A stretch of DNA of 64,000 bases from Akkermansiaceae bacterium (GCA_024233005.1 JACKQE010000006.1:62001-126000), one strand, 5' to 3'; numbered from the stretch's first letter, positions 35,327-44,398 are shown. Made by a program: numbers and translations. Notes: a model not told the origin generated them from the letters alone.

Positions 35327-35378
35327 GGACGCATCATAACCATGGCGCCCCATCCTTCCAGAATAAAATCGGACGCGT

Positions 35379-36032
35379 TCAGGGCTTCACACCAGAGGTC
35401 GCTTTGAGCCCATTGCCTTGAGCCTGCCCAAGCAATGCCTCAAGCATCGCTCCGCGTCGCAACTTCATGGCAGGGAAGGCTTCGTTGGCCACTCCAACCC
35501 GGTCTTCCGGGCCGGTTTTCAGTTTCTCAGCCTGGATTTCCAAAGCGATGATCGGCGACATACTGCGCATTTCTTTTTTGTCCCGGGCTTTTTCGAGATC
35601 GGCATCTTTGGGCGTCAGCACGTCTGGCTCCTCCTCCGGCAGGAAAGAAGGAGGAATGAACTTGGCCTCTCCTTTGGCCACATAGAGGGTTTCCACCTTC
35701 CTTTCAGGGGCGGACTGGAGAGGGGGAAGTGGGGGCTCCGTCGATTTGGCAACCCCGGTCCTGGACTTGCTGCCGGTCGGAGCGGAGGCCATGGCGGATC
35801 CGGATTTGGACTTCTGCGGGCGGGCTCTGGATTGGGCCGGTTTGACCACCGTCTGAGCCAGCGGCTTCTCTCCTGCCTTGGCCGGCTTGGCCGCCTCTGT
35901 TCCAGTGGTGGTCAAGGCCAACGGGGTGCACCCCGTGAGAATTCCCACCAACCCCAAGGCAACCCCGGTGGCTTGGCGGAAAGACCAAGCGGCACGGGGT
36001 TGAGTCTTCAGACTGGCTTCCTGGGTTTTCAT
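35379..36032 (-). CDS. Lipoprotein of unknown function
   Basis: A signal peptide with lipobox LTGC places the lipid-modified cysteine at C35. The following 80 residues are rich in A, P, K, S and T and probably disordered, as in a tether. The C-terminal part (about 120-217) is mixed helical. I do not recognise a family. It lies between two DUF1080 genes, 38 and 52 bases away, and may belong with them. Confidence 0.65.
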   Translation of the reverse strand: MKTQEASLKTQPRAAWSFRQATGVALGLVGILTGCTPLALTTTGTEAAKPAKAGEKPLAQTVVKPAQSRARPQKSKSGSAMASAPTGSKSRTGVAKSTEPPLPPLQSAPERKVETLYVAKGEAKFIPPSFLPEEEPDVLTPKDADLEKARDKKEMRSMSPIIALEIQAEKLKTGPEDRVGVANEAFPAMKLRRGAMLEALLGQAQGNGLKATSGVKP

Positions 36033-36070
36033 AATTCCGGCGTCTCCTGCCTTCCGCGAGAGCAGGTTGG

Positions 36071-36760
36071 CTATTCGGTCTTAAGGACAATGTTTTTGAA
36101 TTGCACCCGCATCGGGGGACCGGCGTGGAGTTGCAAAGCCAGGATGCCCGTTTTGGCACCCACCGCCGTTTCATCGGTCACATCGACCGTCTGGTGGCCG
36201 TTGATGAAATGCTGGAGATGGCCTCCTTTGGCAACAATGCGATATTCGTTCCAATCTCCCTGCTTGATGATGGCCTGCAAAGATTCGCTGGTGCCCAACG
36301 CGTCTTTTTGGGCTTCGATTTTCGGCTTGGTGGGCTCTGCACCTTCTTTGATGACGACCTTTTCTCCGCGCTTGGCCAGAATGCCCCGGCCTTTTTCTTC
36401 ATAGAGAATGCCCGAATAGGTCGTGCCGGCCTCGAAGTCGCCTTGGTAACCGGCCACGACAAAACCCTTCTCATCGACAATCTTGCTGCGATACTGGATG
36501 CCGGAATTGCCACCCTCCATCTTGTATTGCAGCGTCAGTTCGAAGTCACCAACCTCGCCGCCCTTCCAAATCAGGAAAGTGTTCCCTTTGGTGGGCTTTT
36601 CCTTCGTGGTCTGGCCGGTGATGCAGCCGTCCTGAACAGTCCAGAAGTCCAAACCGGCCCAACCGGTGAGGGAGGAACCATCGAACAGGGACTTTTCATC
36701 GGCCCGGGCGGAAAGGCTCAGTCCGCAGGCGAAGAGGGCAAAGAAGCAGAGTAGTTTCAT
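36071..36760 (-). CDS. Secreted DUF1080 protein 3
   Basis: The 229-residue precursor has a signal peptide (MKLLCFFALFACGLSLSARA). DUF1080 features include SLFDGSSLTGWAGLDFW, GDFELTLQYKMEGGNSGIQYRSK, VAGYQGDF and GGHLQHFINGHQTVDVTDE. Compared with DUF1080-2 it has a small insert in the middle (ILYEEKGRGILAKRGEK). It is the 5' gene of the cluster, followed by the lipoprotein and DUF1080-2. The local gene set suggests periplasmic work on oxidised saccharides. Confidence 0.92.
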   Translation of the reverse strand: MKLLCFFALFACGLSLSARADEKSLFDGSSLTGWAGLDFWTVQDGCITGQTTKEKPTKGNTFLIWKGGEVGDFELTLQYKMEGGNSGIQYRSKIVDEKGFVVAGYQGDFEAGTTYSGILYEEKGRGILAKRGEKVVIKEGAEPTKPKIEAQKDALGTSESLQAIIKQGDWNEYRIVAKGGHLQHFINGHQTVDVTDETAVGAKTGILALQLHAGPPMRVQFKNIVLKTE

Positions 36761-36878
36761 AAGAGACGCAGTCTAGAAAGGTGGAAGAGAACAGAAAAAA
36801 TCATAGGTGAATCTGAGAAAACTGCCGGATTTTTTTTTCCTGATACGCGACTGCGCCGGAGGGAAAGGATTCCTGCCT

Positions 36879-37631
36879 TCAGCCGACCGGACCACCCTGG
36901 GTGCGTCGCTCCGCCCGGTGGCGCTCGACCACCCGCCAGACGGCCCAGCCGACCAAATTCACCAGCCCGAGAGCGACCACGATCTGGGTCACCGATTGGG
37001 ACAGACTCTCTTTCCCCAGCCCACTCCCAACAAGGGTGAATGCCACATTCAAGGGGAGGTATCCCACCAGCGTCCCGAATAGAAAAGTCCGGTGTTCCAC
37101 TTTGGTCACGCCAAAGATCAGGTTGAGGACAAGACCCGGGACCATGAGCTGGCGGACCCAGACCACGGTGAGAAAGGACGGGGCCTCCAGGAGCCGCATC
37201 AGCCAGGGCCAGCGGCTGAGCCGGCCCTCGGCAAGCTGGCGCGTCCCGAGTCGTGCCATCAGGAAAGCGCCGTAGCTTCCCAACGTGCTGGCCAACCAAC
37301 TCACCATCCAGCCTTCAAAAAAACCGAACAGCATGCCTGCGACCCCGCAGAGGGGGAGCCGGGGAGCCCCCAGCATGATCGCGACGGCGCATACCAGGGC
37401 AAAGACGAGGTGACCGATCCAGCCGAGATCATCTATGTAGTGCTTCCAGATTTGGACATTGGTGATCCAACTTTTCAGCGGCGTGAAATGGGCGACCGTC
37501 ATGAAGGTCACGACGATCCCGGCAAGGAAGAGAATCTGGCGGTTTTCCTTCCATAACGAGCGGGAGGCCTCCATCTCAAGGCGCTCCTCCGGCGGACCGT
37601 TCCCCGGCCCGGCACTGGATGGCACACTCAC
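36879..37631 (-). CDS. VTT-domain (TVP38/TMEM64, DedA-like) membrane protein
   Basis: The GTG at 37631 overlaps the thrS stop by 4 bases (GTGA). The 250-residue protein has five or six hydrophobic segments and the VTT region GVAGMLFGFFEGWMVSW, GSYGAFLMARLGTRQ, then VVWVRQLMVPGLVLNLIFGVTKV. This family takes part in lipid scrambling or undecaprenyl-phosphate recycling in some bacteria. An ATG at 37574 (MEASRSL) is a later alternative start. Coupling to thrS probably reflects expression, not shared function. Confidence 0.82.
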   Translation of the reverse strand: MSVPSSAGPGNGPPEERLEMEASRSLWKENRQILFLAGIVVTFMTVAHFTPLKSWITNVQIWKHYIDDLGWIGHLVFALVCAVAIMLGAPRLPLCGVAGMLFGFFEGWMVSWLASTLGSYGAFLMARLGTRQLAEGRLSRWPWLMRLLEAPSFLTVVWVRQLMVPGLVLNLIFGVTKVEHRTFLFGTLVGYLPLNVAFTLVGSGLGKESLSQSVTQIVVALGLVNLVGWAVWRVVERHRAERRTQGGPVG

Positions 37632-39607
37632 AGGCGGCGCTCACGGATTTCCGCGAGCACTTCGTGCAGAAAATCCGCCACCGGTTGGACCCCGAGATCA
37701 CCCCGGTTGCGATGGCGCACCGAGACCACCCCGGCCTCGGCCTCCTTTTGCCCCACAACAAGCATGTAGGCCACTTTCTCGATCTGGGCATTGCGGATCT
37801 TGGCTCCGACCTTGTCGGACGAGACATCAAGCGTGGCCCGCAGGCCGGCGGCGAGGAGATCGGCATGCACCTGGCGGGCAAAATCGTCCGCTTTCTCCGA
37901 GATGGTCACGACCCGGACCTGCTCGGGATTCAGCCAGGTGGGGAAATTCCCCGCGAAATGCTCGATCAGCACGCCGGTAAAACGCTCCATGCTGCCGAAT
38001 GGAGCTCGGTGGATCATCACCGGCCGGTGCGGCTTGTTGTCCGCCCCGGTGTAGGAGAGATCGAACCGGATCGGCAGGTTGTAATCCACCTGCACCGTGC
38101 CGAGCTGCCATTCGCGGCCGATCACGTCGCGCACCACGAAGTCGATCTTCGGACCGTAGAAGGCTGCTTCGCCCGGCTCCTCAGTGAAAGGAACTCCCAG
38201 AGAACCTGCCGCCGCGCGGCAGGCCGCCTCCGCTTTGTCCCAGTTTTCCGGGTTGCCGGTGTATTTGGTCGAATCGGGATCCCGCAATCCCACCCGGACC
38301 CGGTAGTCCTGCATGCCCAAAGTGGTGAGCACGATTTTCACCAGGCTCAGACAACCGAGGACCTCGGCCGCGACCTGATCCTCGGTGCAGAAAAGGTGGG
38401 CATCGTCCTGGGTGAACCCGCGGACCCGCGTCATGCCGTTCAACTCACCGCTCTGCTCCCAGCGGTAGACCGTGCCAAACTCCGCCAAGCGCACCGGCAA
38501 GTCGCGGTAGCTGTGAGGCTGGCTGTCGAAAATTTTGATGTGGTGGGGACAATTCATCGGCTTCAGCATGAAGCCATCCATCAACTGGTCATCCGCCATG
38601 ACCCGATCCGGGGAAATGATTTCACGCCCGGCACGCTCATTCACCTGCTCGGCGAGACGGGACGACACCGCGTCCAGGCGGGCCATCAACTCCGCGCAGG
38701 AACAACCGGCCTCAGCTGCCGCATGCATGTCGTCATTGGCCATGATGGGTCCGAACTGGCTCTCCTTGTAATAGGGAAAATGCCCGGACGTTTTGTAGAG
38801 TTCCAGCTTGCCGATGTGCGGCGTGAACACCTGGCTGTAGCCCTGCTTGCGCAGTTCCTCGCTGATGAAATTTTGCAGTTCCTGCCGGATCACCGAGCCG
38901 TTCGGGGTCCAGAGGATGAGCCCCTGGCCGACATCCTCGTCGATGTGGAACAGTTTCAGGTCCCGTCCCAGTTTGCGGTGATCGCGCTTCTTCGCTTCCT
39001 CCAGCTGCAGCAGGTGCTCTTCCAACGCCTCCTTGGATTCGAAGGCCGTCCCGTAGAGCCGCTGCAACTGCCCTTTGGACTCATCGCCCATGTAGAAGGC
39101 CGCGGCCACGCTCATCAACTTCACGTTCTTGCACTTGGAGGTGTAGTTGACGTGCGGACCGGCGCAGAGGTCGAGGAATTCGCCGTTCTGATAAAGGCTG
39201 ATCTCCTCGCCTTCGGGGATTTTGTCGATCAGGTCGAGCTTAAAGCGGCTCTCGTTGCCGGGGCGTTCTGTCAGCCCGCCAAGACGCCCACTGCGCGCCA
39301 GAGCGATGGCTTCGTCCCGCGAGACGACGCGTTTCTCGAAGCGTTGGTTTTCCTTGGCGACCTTGCGCATTTCCGCTTCAATCTTCTCAAAATCGTCCGG
39401 CGTGATCCGGTGATCCAGGTCCAGATCGTAGTAGAAGCCGCTCTCCACGGGAGGTCCGTAGGCGAACTGGGCCTGCGGCCAGATCCGGAGCACTGCCGTG
39501 GCCATGACGTGGGCGCAGGAATGGCGGAGCCGCTCCAGATCGGTCATCTGGGCGCGTTCATCGAGCGTCTTGCGGACGGCGGAGGCTTCGGTGGGCTGAT
39601 CGGGCAT
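37628..39607 (-). CDS. thrS: Threonine--tRNA ligase without TGS domain
   Basis: The 659-residue enzyme starts directly before the N2 editing domain: HSCAH (29-33) and DLCAGPH are the editing-site residues. The roughly 60-residue N-terminal TGS domain present in most bacterial ThrS is missing. The catalytic core has KPMNCPHH (zinc cysteine), RGFTQDDAH and HRAPFGSMERF (zinc histidines), followed by the anticodon-binding domain. Between the motif-1 strand and KPMNC there is an extra stretch of about 45 residues (about 288-340, containing AAAEAGCSCAELMARLDAV), absent in E. coli ThrS. Function is clear; structure is atypical. Confidence 0.95.
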   Translation of the reverse strand: MPDQPTEASAVRKTLDERAQMTDLERLRHSCAHVMATAVLRIWPQAQFAYGPPVESGFYYDLDLDHRITPDDFEKIEAEMRKVAKENQRFEKRVVSRDEAIALARSGRLGGLTERPGNESRFKLDLIDKIPEGEEISLYQNGEFLDLCAGPHVNYTSKCKNVKLMSVAAAFYMGDESKGQLQRLYGTAFESKEALEEHLLQLEEAKKRDHRKLGRDLKLFHIDEDVGQGLILWTPNGSVIRQELQNFISEELRKQGYSQVFTPHIGKLELYKTSGHFPYYKESQFGPIMANDDMHAAAEAGCSCAELMARLDAVSSRLAEQVNERAGREIISPDRVMADDQLMDGFMLKPMNCPHHIKIFDSQPHSYRDLPVRLAEFGTVYRWEQSGELNGMTRVRGFTQDDAHLFCTEDQVAAEVLGCLSLVKIVLTTLGMQDYRVRVGLRDPDSTKYTGNPENWDKAEAACRAAAGSLGVPFTEEPGEAAFYGPKIDFVVRDVIGREWQLGTVQVDYNLPIRFDLSYTGADNKPHRPVMIHRAPFGSMERFTGVLIEHFAGNFPTWLNPEQVRVVTISEKADDFARQVHADLLAAGLRATLDVSSDKVGAKIRNAQIEKVAYMLVVGQKEAEAGVVSVRHRNRGDLGVQPVADFLHEVLAEIRERRL

Positions 39608-39731
39608 GGGGGCGGCAATAATGGACGTAAACGCTTACATAGCCCGGAACCGGAATGATTTCAAATGAGAGATGCCGGGAAGCAAAGGCCATGCCGGCTG
39701 GACTCTCCGGTCCGAGGAGAAGATCCCCCCC

Positions 39732-41681
39732 TTATGGGGGATCACCCACTCTCATCAGCGGCGGGATGGGACAACCCATGGCATCGGCCATGGCACGGAT
39801 CAGTTCGGCTTCCTGGCTGGTGATCTGGCCATCCTGCATGATGGCGCGCGCGCAGGCCTGGAGGAGGAGGCGCTGCACAGAGGGAGCGGCCTCGGCATAG
39901 TGGTCGAGAGCGCGGTCGATCGCCGGGAGCGCGCACTGGTCGGGACCGCAATGCCGCAGTGGCCGCTTGGTCTGGTCTTCGATGATCGCGGCAGCATGGC
40001 GAAAGGCCCCCAGTGCCTGGGAGGGATCGTCCGGGTGCCCCACCCCGGCGACAGTGGAGAGGAGGATGGCGGACTCGTTCTCCAGAGTGATCGGTGAATG
40101 ATGGCGGACCTGTGGAGGAGCCTGTCGGCGGTAATACAGATCGAGATGACGGCGAATGATTTTTTCCAACGTGAATTCGAAAAGGTTGATGCGGCGGTCC
40201 GCGGACATCAACGCCTTCGTGAGTGCCCGGAAGCTATCATATTCCTCCGGAAGGAGCCTCCTCAGGGAAGGGATCGAGAGATCGACCAAGGCCAGTTTGA
40301 CCGAGGAATGCAACCCCGCGACGGCACCTTGGAGAGCTGTGATCCGCGAAGCCTCCCGGGATGGCAGGCGCAGACGCAGCAAAGCGACCTCGCTGTCCGC
40401 CAGGCCTTCATCCTGCCCAAGCAGCAGCGCCAGCAGCAGGTCCCGGGCACCCGGTTCGGTCCGGGCGAGGGAAACCCAATCCTCGGGAAGCGACTCGTGC
40501 AGCGTCCGTCCCAGAGCGATCTGCTCGGGGTGCAAATGCCCCATGCTTTCGAGCAATTCTCCTTCGGTCAGGCGGAGCGGATCCCGGCTCGCAGAAAAGG
40601 CGGAGATTCCAGCGGTAGCGGCGCCGGAAGGAACAGGCGACTCCCCCTCTGCCGGGTGACCGGGCAAGGCCGTCGCCGCGGTGAACTGGCCATTCCAGGT
40701 GGAATCGATGCGACGGATGCGCTCCTCCAGGGGCGGATGGGTGGCGAAAGCGGAAGTGACGGCGCTGCCGAAAAAGAGGTGGCTCGCCTCCTCGGCCATG
40801 GGGGTACGGAGCGCAGAACCCATGGCCAGTCCGCCGATTTTCTTCAACGCCCCGGCAATCCCGTCGGGGTTGCGAGTGAACTGCACGGCGGAGGCATCGG
40901 CGAGGAACTCCCTTTGGCGGGAGACGGCGGCCTTGATGAGCTGCCCACAAAGATAACCCAGATAGCCGACCACCACCAGCGCCAGCCCCACGGCGAAAAT
41001 CGGCACTTTGCCATTTCCTTCGCGACGGCCCGCACTGCCTCCATAGTAGGCGCCCCGCAGCAGGAGACGCCCGACGAAGGTGATCACCAGAATTCCGAAA
41101 ATGAGACCGATAAGACGGAGATTGAGCCGCATGTCCCCGTTGAGGATGTGCGAGAATTCGTGGGCGATGACACCCTGGAGTTCCTCCCGCGAGAGGCGCT
41201 TCAGCGTGCCCCGGGTCACCCCGATGACGGCATCGCTCGGTGTGAACCCGGCGGCAAAGGCATTGATCGCTGACTCCTCGTTGAGAACATACACCTCAGG
41301 CACAGGCACACCGGAAGCAATGGCCATTTCCTCGACGACATTGAGAAGGCGCTTCTCGTCAAAATCCCCCGTCCGGACATCGATCGGCCGTCCTCCCAAC
41401 TCCCGCGCCAGCACAGCGCCACCACCGGAAAGTTGCATGGTTTTGAATCCACTTCCCCCCAGAACGACGATCAGCGTGCCCACCGCTGTCAAGCCAAGCA
41501 GTTCTGGCTGCCACCACCAGGAGGCGAGTCCGAGTTTCTCGACACCGGGCCCCGACCAGGCATAGGCGGCGAGGACAACCGCGTAGAGCGATGCGATGAG
41601 TCCCACGATCGCCAGCAGGAAGTAGAGCACGAGCCAGCGACTGCGGCGCCGGGCGCGTTCCTGATGGTCGAAAAAGTCCAC
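39732..41681 (-). CDS. M48-family (HtpX-like) zinc metalloprotease with C-terminal TerB-like region
   Basis: The GTG at 41681 follows the LemA stop by 10 bases. Two N-terminal membrane helices (about 16-40 and 60-75) precede the protease domain, which has HEFSH (174-178) and the third ligand glutamate in RQREFLADASA. Two further helices lie at about 188-250. The C-terminal 370 residues are soluble and end in a TerB-like segment (MQDGQITSQEAELIRAMADAMG). LemA/M48 pairs are recurrent in bacteria and may serve membrane-protein quality control or stress response. The TerB-like tail may bind metal, which is inference. Confidence 0.88.
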   Translation of the reverse strand: MDFFDHQERARRRSRWLVLYFLLAIVGLIASLYAVVLAAYAWSGPGVEKLGLASWWWQPELLGLTAVGTLIVVLGGSGFKTMQLSGGGAVLARELGGRPIDVRTGDFDEKRLLNVVEEMAIASGVPVPEVYVLNEESAINAFAAGFTPSDAVIGVTRGTLKRLSREELQGVIAHEFSHILNGDMRLNLRLIGLIFGILVITFVGRLLLRGAYYGGSAGRREGNGKVPIFAVGLALVVVGYLGYLCGQLIKAAVSRQREFLADASAVQFTRNPDGIAGALKKIGGLAMGSALRTPMAEEASHLFFGSAVTSAFATHPPLEERIRRIDSTWNGQFTAATALPGHPAEGESPVPSGAATAGISAFSASRDPLRLTEGELLESMGHLHPEQIALGRTLHESLPEDWVSLARTEPGARDLLLALLLGQDEGLADSEVALLRLRLPSREASRITALQGAVAGLHSSVKLALVDLSIPSLRRLLPEEYDSFRALTKALMSADRRINLFEFTLEKIIRRHLDLYYRRQAPPQVRHHSPITLENESAILLSTVAGVGHPDDPSQALGAFRHAAAIIEDQTKRPLRHCGPDQCALPAIDRALDHYAEAAPSVQRLLLQACARAIMQDGQITSQEAELIRAMADAMGCPIPPLMRVGDPP

Positions 41682-41691
41682 AGTGCCGGGC

Positions 41692-42285
41692 TCAATCGAA
41701 CGAGACTTTCACCGCCGCGCGCTCGTGATCCTCCGCCACCTCGAAGGGCGTCGCCGCGATGAACCGGAAGATACCGGCGAAGAGATTTCCCGGAAAACTT
41801 TCGATCCGCGTGTTGTATTTCATCACCGCGTCATTGTAGGACTGACGGGCGAAGGAAATCTTGTTCTCGGTCGCGGTGAGCTCCTCGGAGAGCTGCATCA
41901 TATTCTGGTTGCTGCGCAGCTCCGGGTAGCTCTCCGAGAGGCCCCAGAAGCGCCCCATGCTGGCACCCAGTCCGGATTCAGCGGCGGCGAGCCCCTGCAT
42001 CGCGGCTGCCTCGCCGGGATGTCGCGCGACCTCTTCCCGCGCCGCGAGAGCGGCCGTGCGGGCCCGGGCGATGGCTTCGAGGGTATCGCGCTCATGGTGC
42101 ATGTAGGCCTTGGCGGTCTCCATGAGGTTGGGAATGAGATCGTAGCGGCGCTTCAATTGCACATCGATCTGCGAGAAGGCGTTCTTGCAGGCATTGCGGA
42201 CCTGAACCAGACCATTGTAGGAAAGCACAGCCCAAAGACCGAGCAGGAGAAGCAGACCGACGGCGGTGAGGATCAAGGATGTCAT
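41692..42285 (-). CDS. lemA: LemA family protein
   Basis: The start at 42285 (MTSLILTAV) gives an N-terminal membrane helix (2-24) typical of LemA, rather than the longer in-frame extension. The body has the LemA features SYNGLVQVRNACKNAFSQIDVQLKRRYDLIPNL and later SYNDAVMKYNTRIESFPGN. The 197-residue protein is the partner of the M48 protease gene 10 bases downstream. Its role is unknown, but the fixed pairing with a protease is established. Confidence 0.9.
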   Translation of the reverse strand: MTSLILTAVGLLLLLGLWAVLSYNGLVQVRNACKNAFSQIDVQLKRRYDLIPNLMETAKAYMHHERDTLEAIARARTAALAAREEVARHPGEAAAMQGLAAAESGLGASMGRFWGLSESYPELRSNQNMMQLSEELTATENKISFARQSYNDAVMKYNTRIESFPGNLFAGIFRFIAATPFEVAEDHERAAVKVSFD

Positions 42286-42420
42286 GAGAGAAACCAGTGG
42301 AGGATGGGGAAAATCTCTTTCATCGGAGAAGAATTGCAAGCACGGGAAAACCCGGATCTCGGGGACCAACCAGGAGCCCTGCCAGTTCCCCTCACCCTAT
42401 CCCCGGAGCTGGAGCGTTGC

Positions 42421-42585
42421 TCAATTCGGATCCCGGTCGGATTTTTCGTCCGGCGTTTGGAATTCGAAGCCGTGCATGTGCTGCTCTTCTCCGGGCAGAG
42501 TGAGGACGCGCCAGATGCACCAAACAAAAAGCACGGTCACGGTGCACACCGACAAGGACATGATGATCCATCCGCTCGTGGTCAT
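42421..42585 (-). CDS. MetS-like small subunit (54 aa) of the NSS transporter
   Basis: The ATG at 42585 overlaps the stop of the NSS transporter gene by 4 bases (ATGA), and the frame runs 54 codons to a TGA at 42421. The product starts MTTSGWIIMSLSVCTVTV: a single membrane helix at about 5-27, followed by WRVLTLP and an acidic soluble tail. Size, topology and location match MetS-type small subunits (PF16951), which in Corynebacterium methionine/alanine uptake accompany an NSS transporter. It is short enough to be missed by routine gene calling. Confidence 0.75.
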   Translation of the reverse strand: MTTSGWIIMSLSVCTVTVLFVWCIWRVLTLPGEEQHMHGFEFQTPDEKSDRDPN

Positions 42586-44324
42586 GGCAAAAGTTCAGGT
42601 TCGTCCCCGGTCGTCTCTGCGGGAAGGGTTTTGAAGGCTTCGGAACGGTGTGAAAGGATGAGAAACGTCGTCCCAACGATGACAATCAGACCCACGCTCA
42701 TCCATGAGACCGGGTTCCATTCCACAAAGAGGTCTTTGATCTGGCTGCTCAACTCTCCTCCGCCCAGCCCCAGCACGTCAAACATCAGCCAAGAGAGAAA
42801 CACCACGATGAGGAAGATCGGGGTCAGATACATCATGAAAAAACGGAAAATCCGGGGAATTTTGAAGGCCGCCCCCCGGTTCGCTTCGGCAAGTCCTTTG
42901 TCCACGCCCAAGATCCAAGAAAAAATGATGATCTGGATCGTTGCGAGGACATACATCAGGAAAGTCCCGATCCAGAAATCAATGGTGTCCAAAGCCTTCA
43001 GACCGGCACTGAAATTCATGACAAACCCGCAACCCATCAGCGTGATCAGCCCCAAAAGGGTCACGGAGACCTTGCGCCCCACCCCGAGCGATTCCTCAAG
43101 AAAGGCAATACCGGGCTGAAGCATGGAGAGCGAACTGGTCACCGCAGCCAGGAAGAGGAGGAAGAAAAAGAGAAAGCCAAACACCGCCCCTCCCGGCATG
43201 CTGTGAAACACCACCGGCAGCACATTGAACCCCAGCCCGAAAGTGCCCTGGCCCGCGACGCCGGCGACCCCGAGGAAAGCCACACCGGCCGGCAGGGTGA
43301 TGAGTCCTCCAAGCCCGACTTCACAAAATTCATTGGCCGAACAAGCGGCAAGCCCGCTGAGGACGACATCGTCATTGCGCTTCAGATAGCTGGCATACGT
43401 GATGATGACGCCGAAGCCGACCGAGAGGGAGAAAAAGATCTGACCGGCGGCGGCGAGCCAGAGCTGGCGTCGCTGCAACTGCTCCCAGATGGTCACCTGC
43501 CGGATCGCACCGGGCGCTGCGGCAGCGATGGTGGCCCGGTCGACGACCTCCTGCTCCACCGCGTGGCCTTTGTCGTCCAGCTTGACTTTGCCATCCGGCC
43601 CCAGGTCCTGGAGAAAGGTTTTCTGGGGATTCCACATGTAGCCCAACCCGTTGATGACCGAGTTTTCCGGATGCGCCGGGACCGGAGTGCCCAGAGTGAG
43701 AACTCTGACCAGCACCACGAGGGCAATGACGACCAGAGCCGGCATGGCATACTTGCAGAACAGCTCGATGCCTTTGGAAAGCCCCCGGTAGATCAGCACA
43801 AAGTTGAGGATGAAAACCACAATGAGAAACGGCCAGGCAATGTCCATCCCAAAGCCCTTGAGGGCGGAACCGTCTCCCCCCATGCCGACAAAGTTGCCGA
43901 AGAAAGCTCCCGCCTTGGCCGGATCCTCGAATTGAGAGGTCCCACCCTTGAGGAAATTCACCGCATACCCGAGACACCAGGCCTCGATACAAACATAGTA
44001 CATGTAAACCACCACCGGGATGATGACCCCGATGACCCCGATAAATTTACCGGCGGGATGGCGGGTGATGTAGAAGAGGATGCCGGGGCAGGAATTGAAA
44101 CCCTTCTGCCCGGCCCTGCGGCCCAGGGCCCATTCGGCCCAGGCGATGGGCAAACCGATGATAAGAAAGGAGACGACATAGGCCACCATGAAGGCGCCAC
44201 CGCCATACTGCGCGGCCTGCCCGGGAAATCGGAGAAAATTTCCCAAGCCCACGGCGCTGCCGGCCACGGCCAGAATGACACCGAGCCGCGAACTCCAATT
44301 TTCACGCGTGGGACGACCGGACAT
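42582..44324 (-). CDS. Sodium-dependent neurotransmitter-symporter family (NSS) transporter
   Basis: The 580-residue protein has about 12 membrane helices. The N-terminus carries the NSS sodium/substrate signature: WSSRLGVILAVAGSAVGLGNFLRFP, then GGGAFMVAYVV and GLPIAWAEW. An asparagine in the AVGLGNFLRFP helix is a known Na+ ligand in LeuT. Substrates in the family are mostly amino acids; alanine or methionine is plausible given the MetS-like small partner. A 7-pair hairpin ends 3 bases before the ATG, with no obvious Shine-Dalgarno sequence. Confidence 0.93.
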   Translation of the reverse strand: MSGRPTRENWSSRLGVILAVAGSAVGLGNFLRFPGQAAQYGGGAFMVAYVVSFLIIGLPIAWAEWALGRRAGQKGFNSCPGILFYITRHPAGKFIGVIGVIIPVVVYMYYVCIEAWCLGYAVNFLKGGTSQFEDPAKAGAFFGNFVGMGGDGSALKGFGMDIAWPFLIVVFILNFVLIYRGLSKGIELFCKYAMPALVVIALVVLVRVLTLGTPVPAHPENSVINGLGYMWNPQKTFLQDLGPDGKVKLDDKGHAVEQEVVDRATIAAAAPGAIRQVTIWEQLQRRQLWLAAAGQIFFSLSVGFGVIITYASYLKRNDDVVLSGLAACSANEFCEVGLGGLITLPAGVAFLGVAGVAGQGTFGLGFNVLPVVFHSMPGGAVFGFLFFFLLFLAAVTSSLSMLQPGIAFLEESLGVGRKVSVTLLGLITLMGCGFVMNFSAGLKALDTIDFWIGTFLMYVLATIQIIIFSWILGVDKGLAEANRGAAFKIPRIFRFFMMYLTPIFLIVVFLSWLMFDVLGLGGGELSSQIKDLFVEWNPVSWMSVGLIVIVGTTFLILSHRSEAFKTLPAETTGDEPELLP

Positions 44325-44327
44325 GGA

Positions 44328-44347
44328 GCGGTTTTAAACGAAACCGC
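44328..44347 (-). promoter_or_regulatory. Hairpin immediately upstream of the NSS transporter start codon
   Basis: GCGGTTT (44328-44334) and AAACCGC (44341-44347) form a perfect 7-pair stem with a 6-base loop. On the coding (minus) strand it ends only 3 bases before the ATG at 44324, so it would cover the ribosome-binding region. It could control translation or mark the end of the upstream ompH-like transcript. No T run is present. Confidence 0.4.
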
Positions 44348-44398
44348 CGCGTCCCGCAAGGACCAATTGCCGGCAAACCGATGCCGACGAACCCGGCA

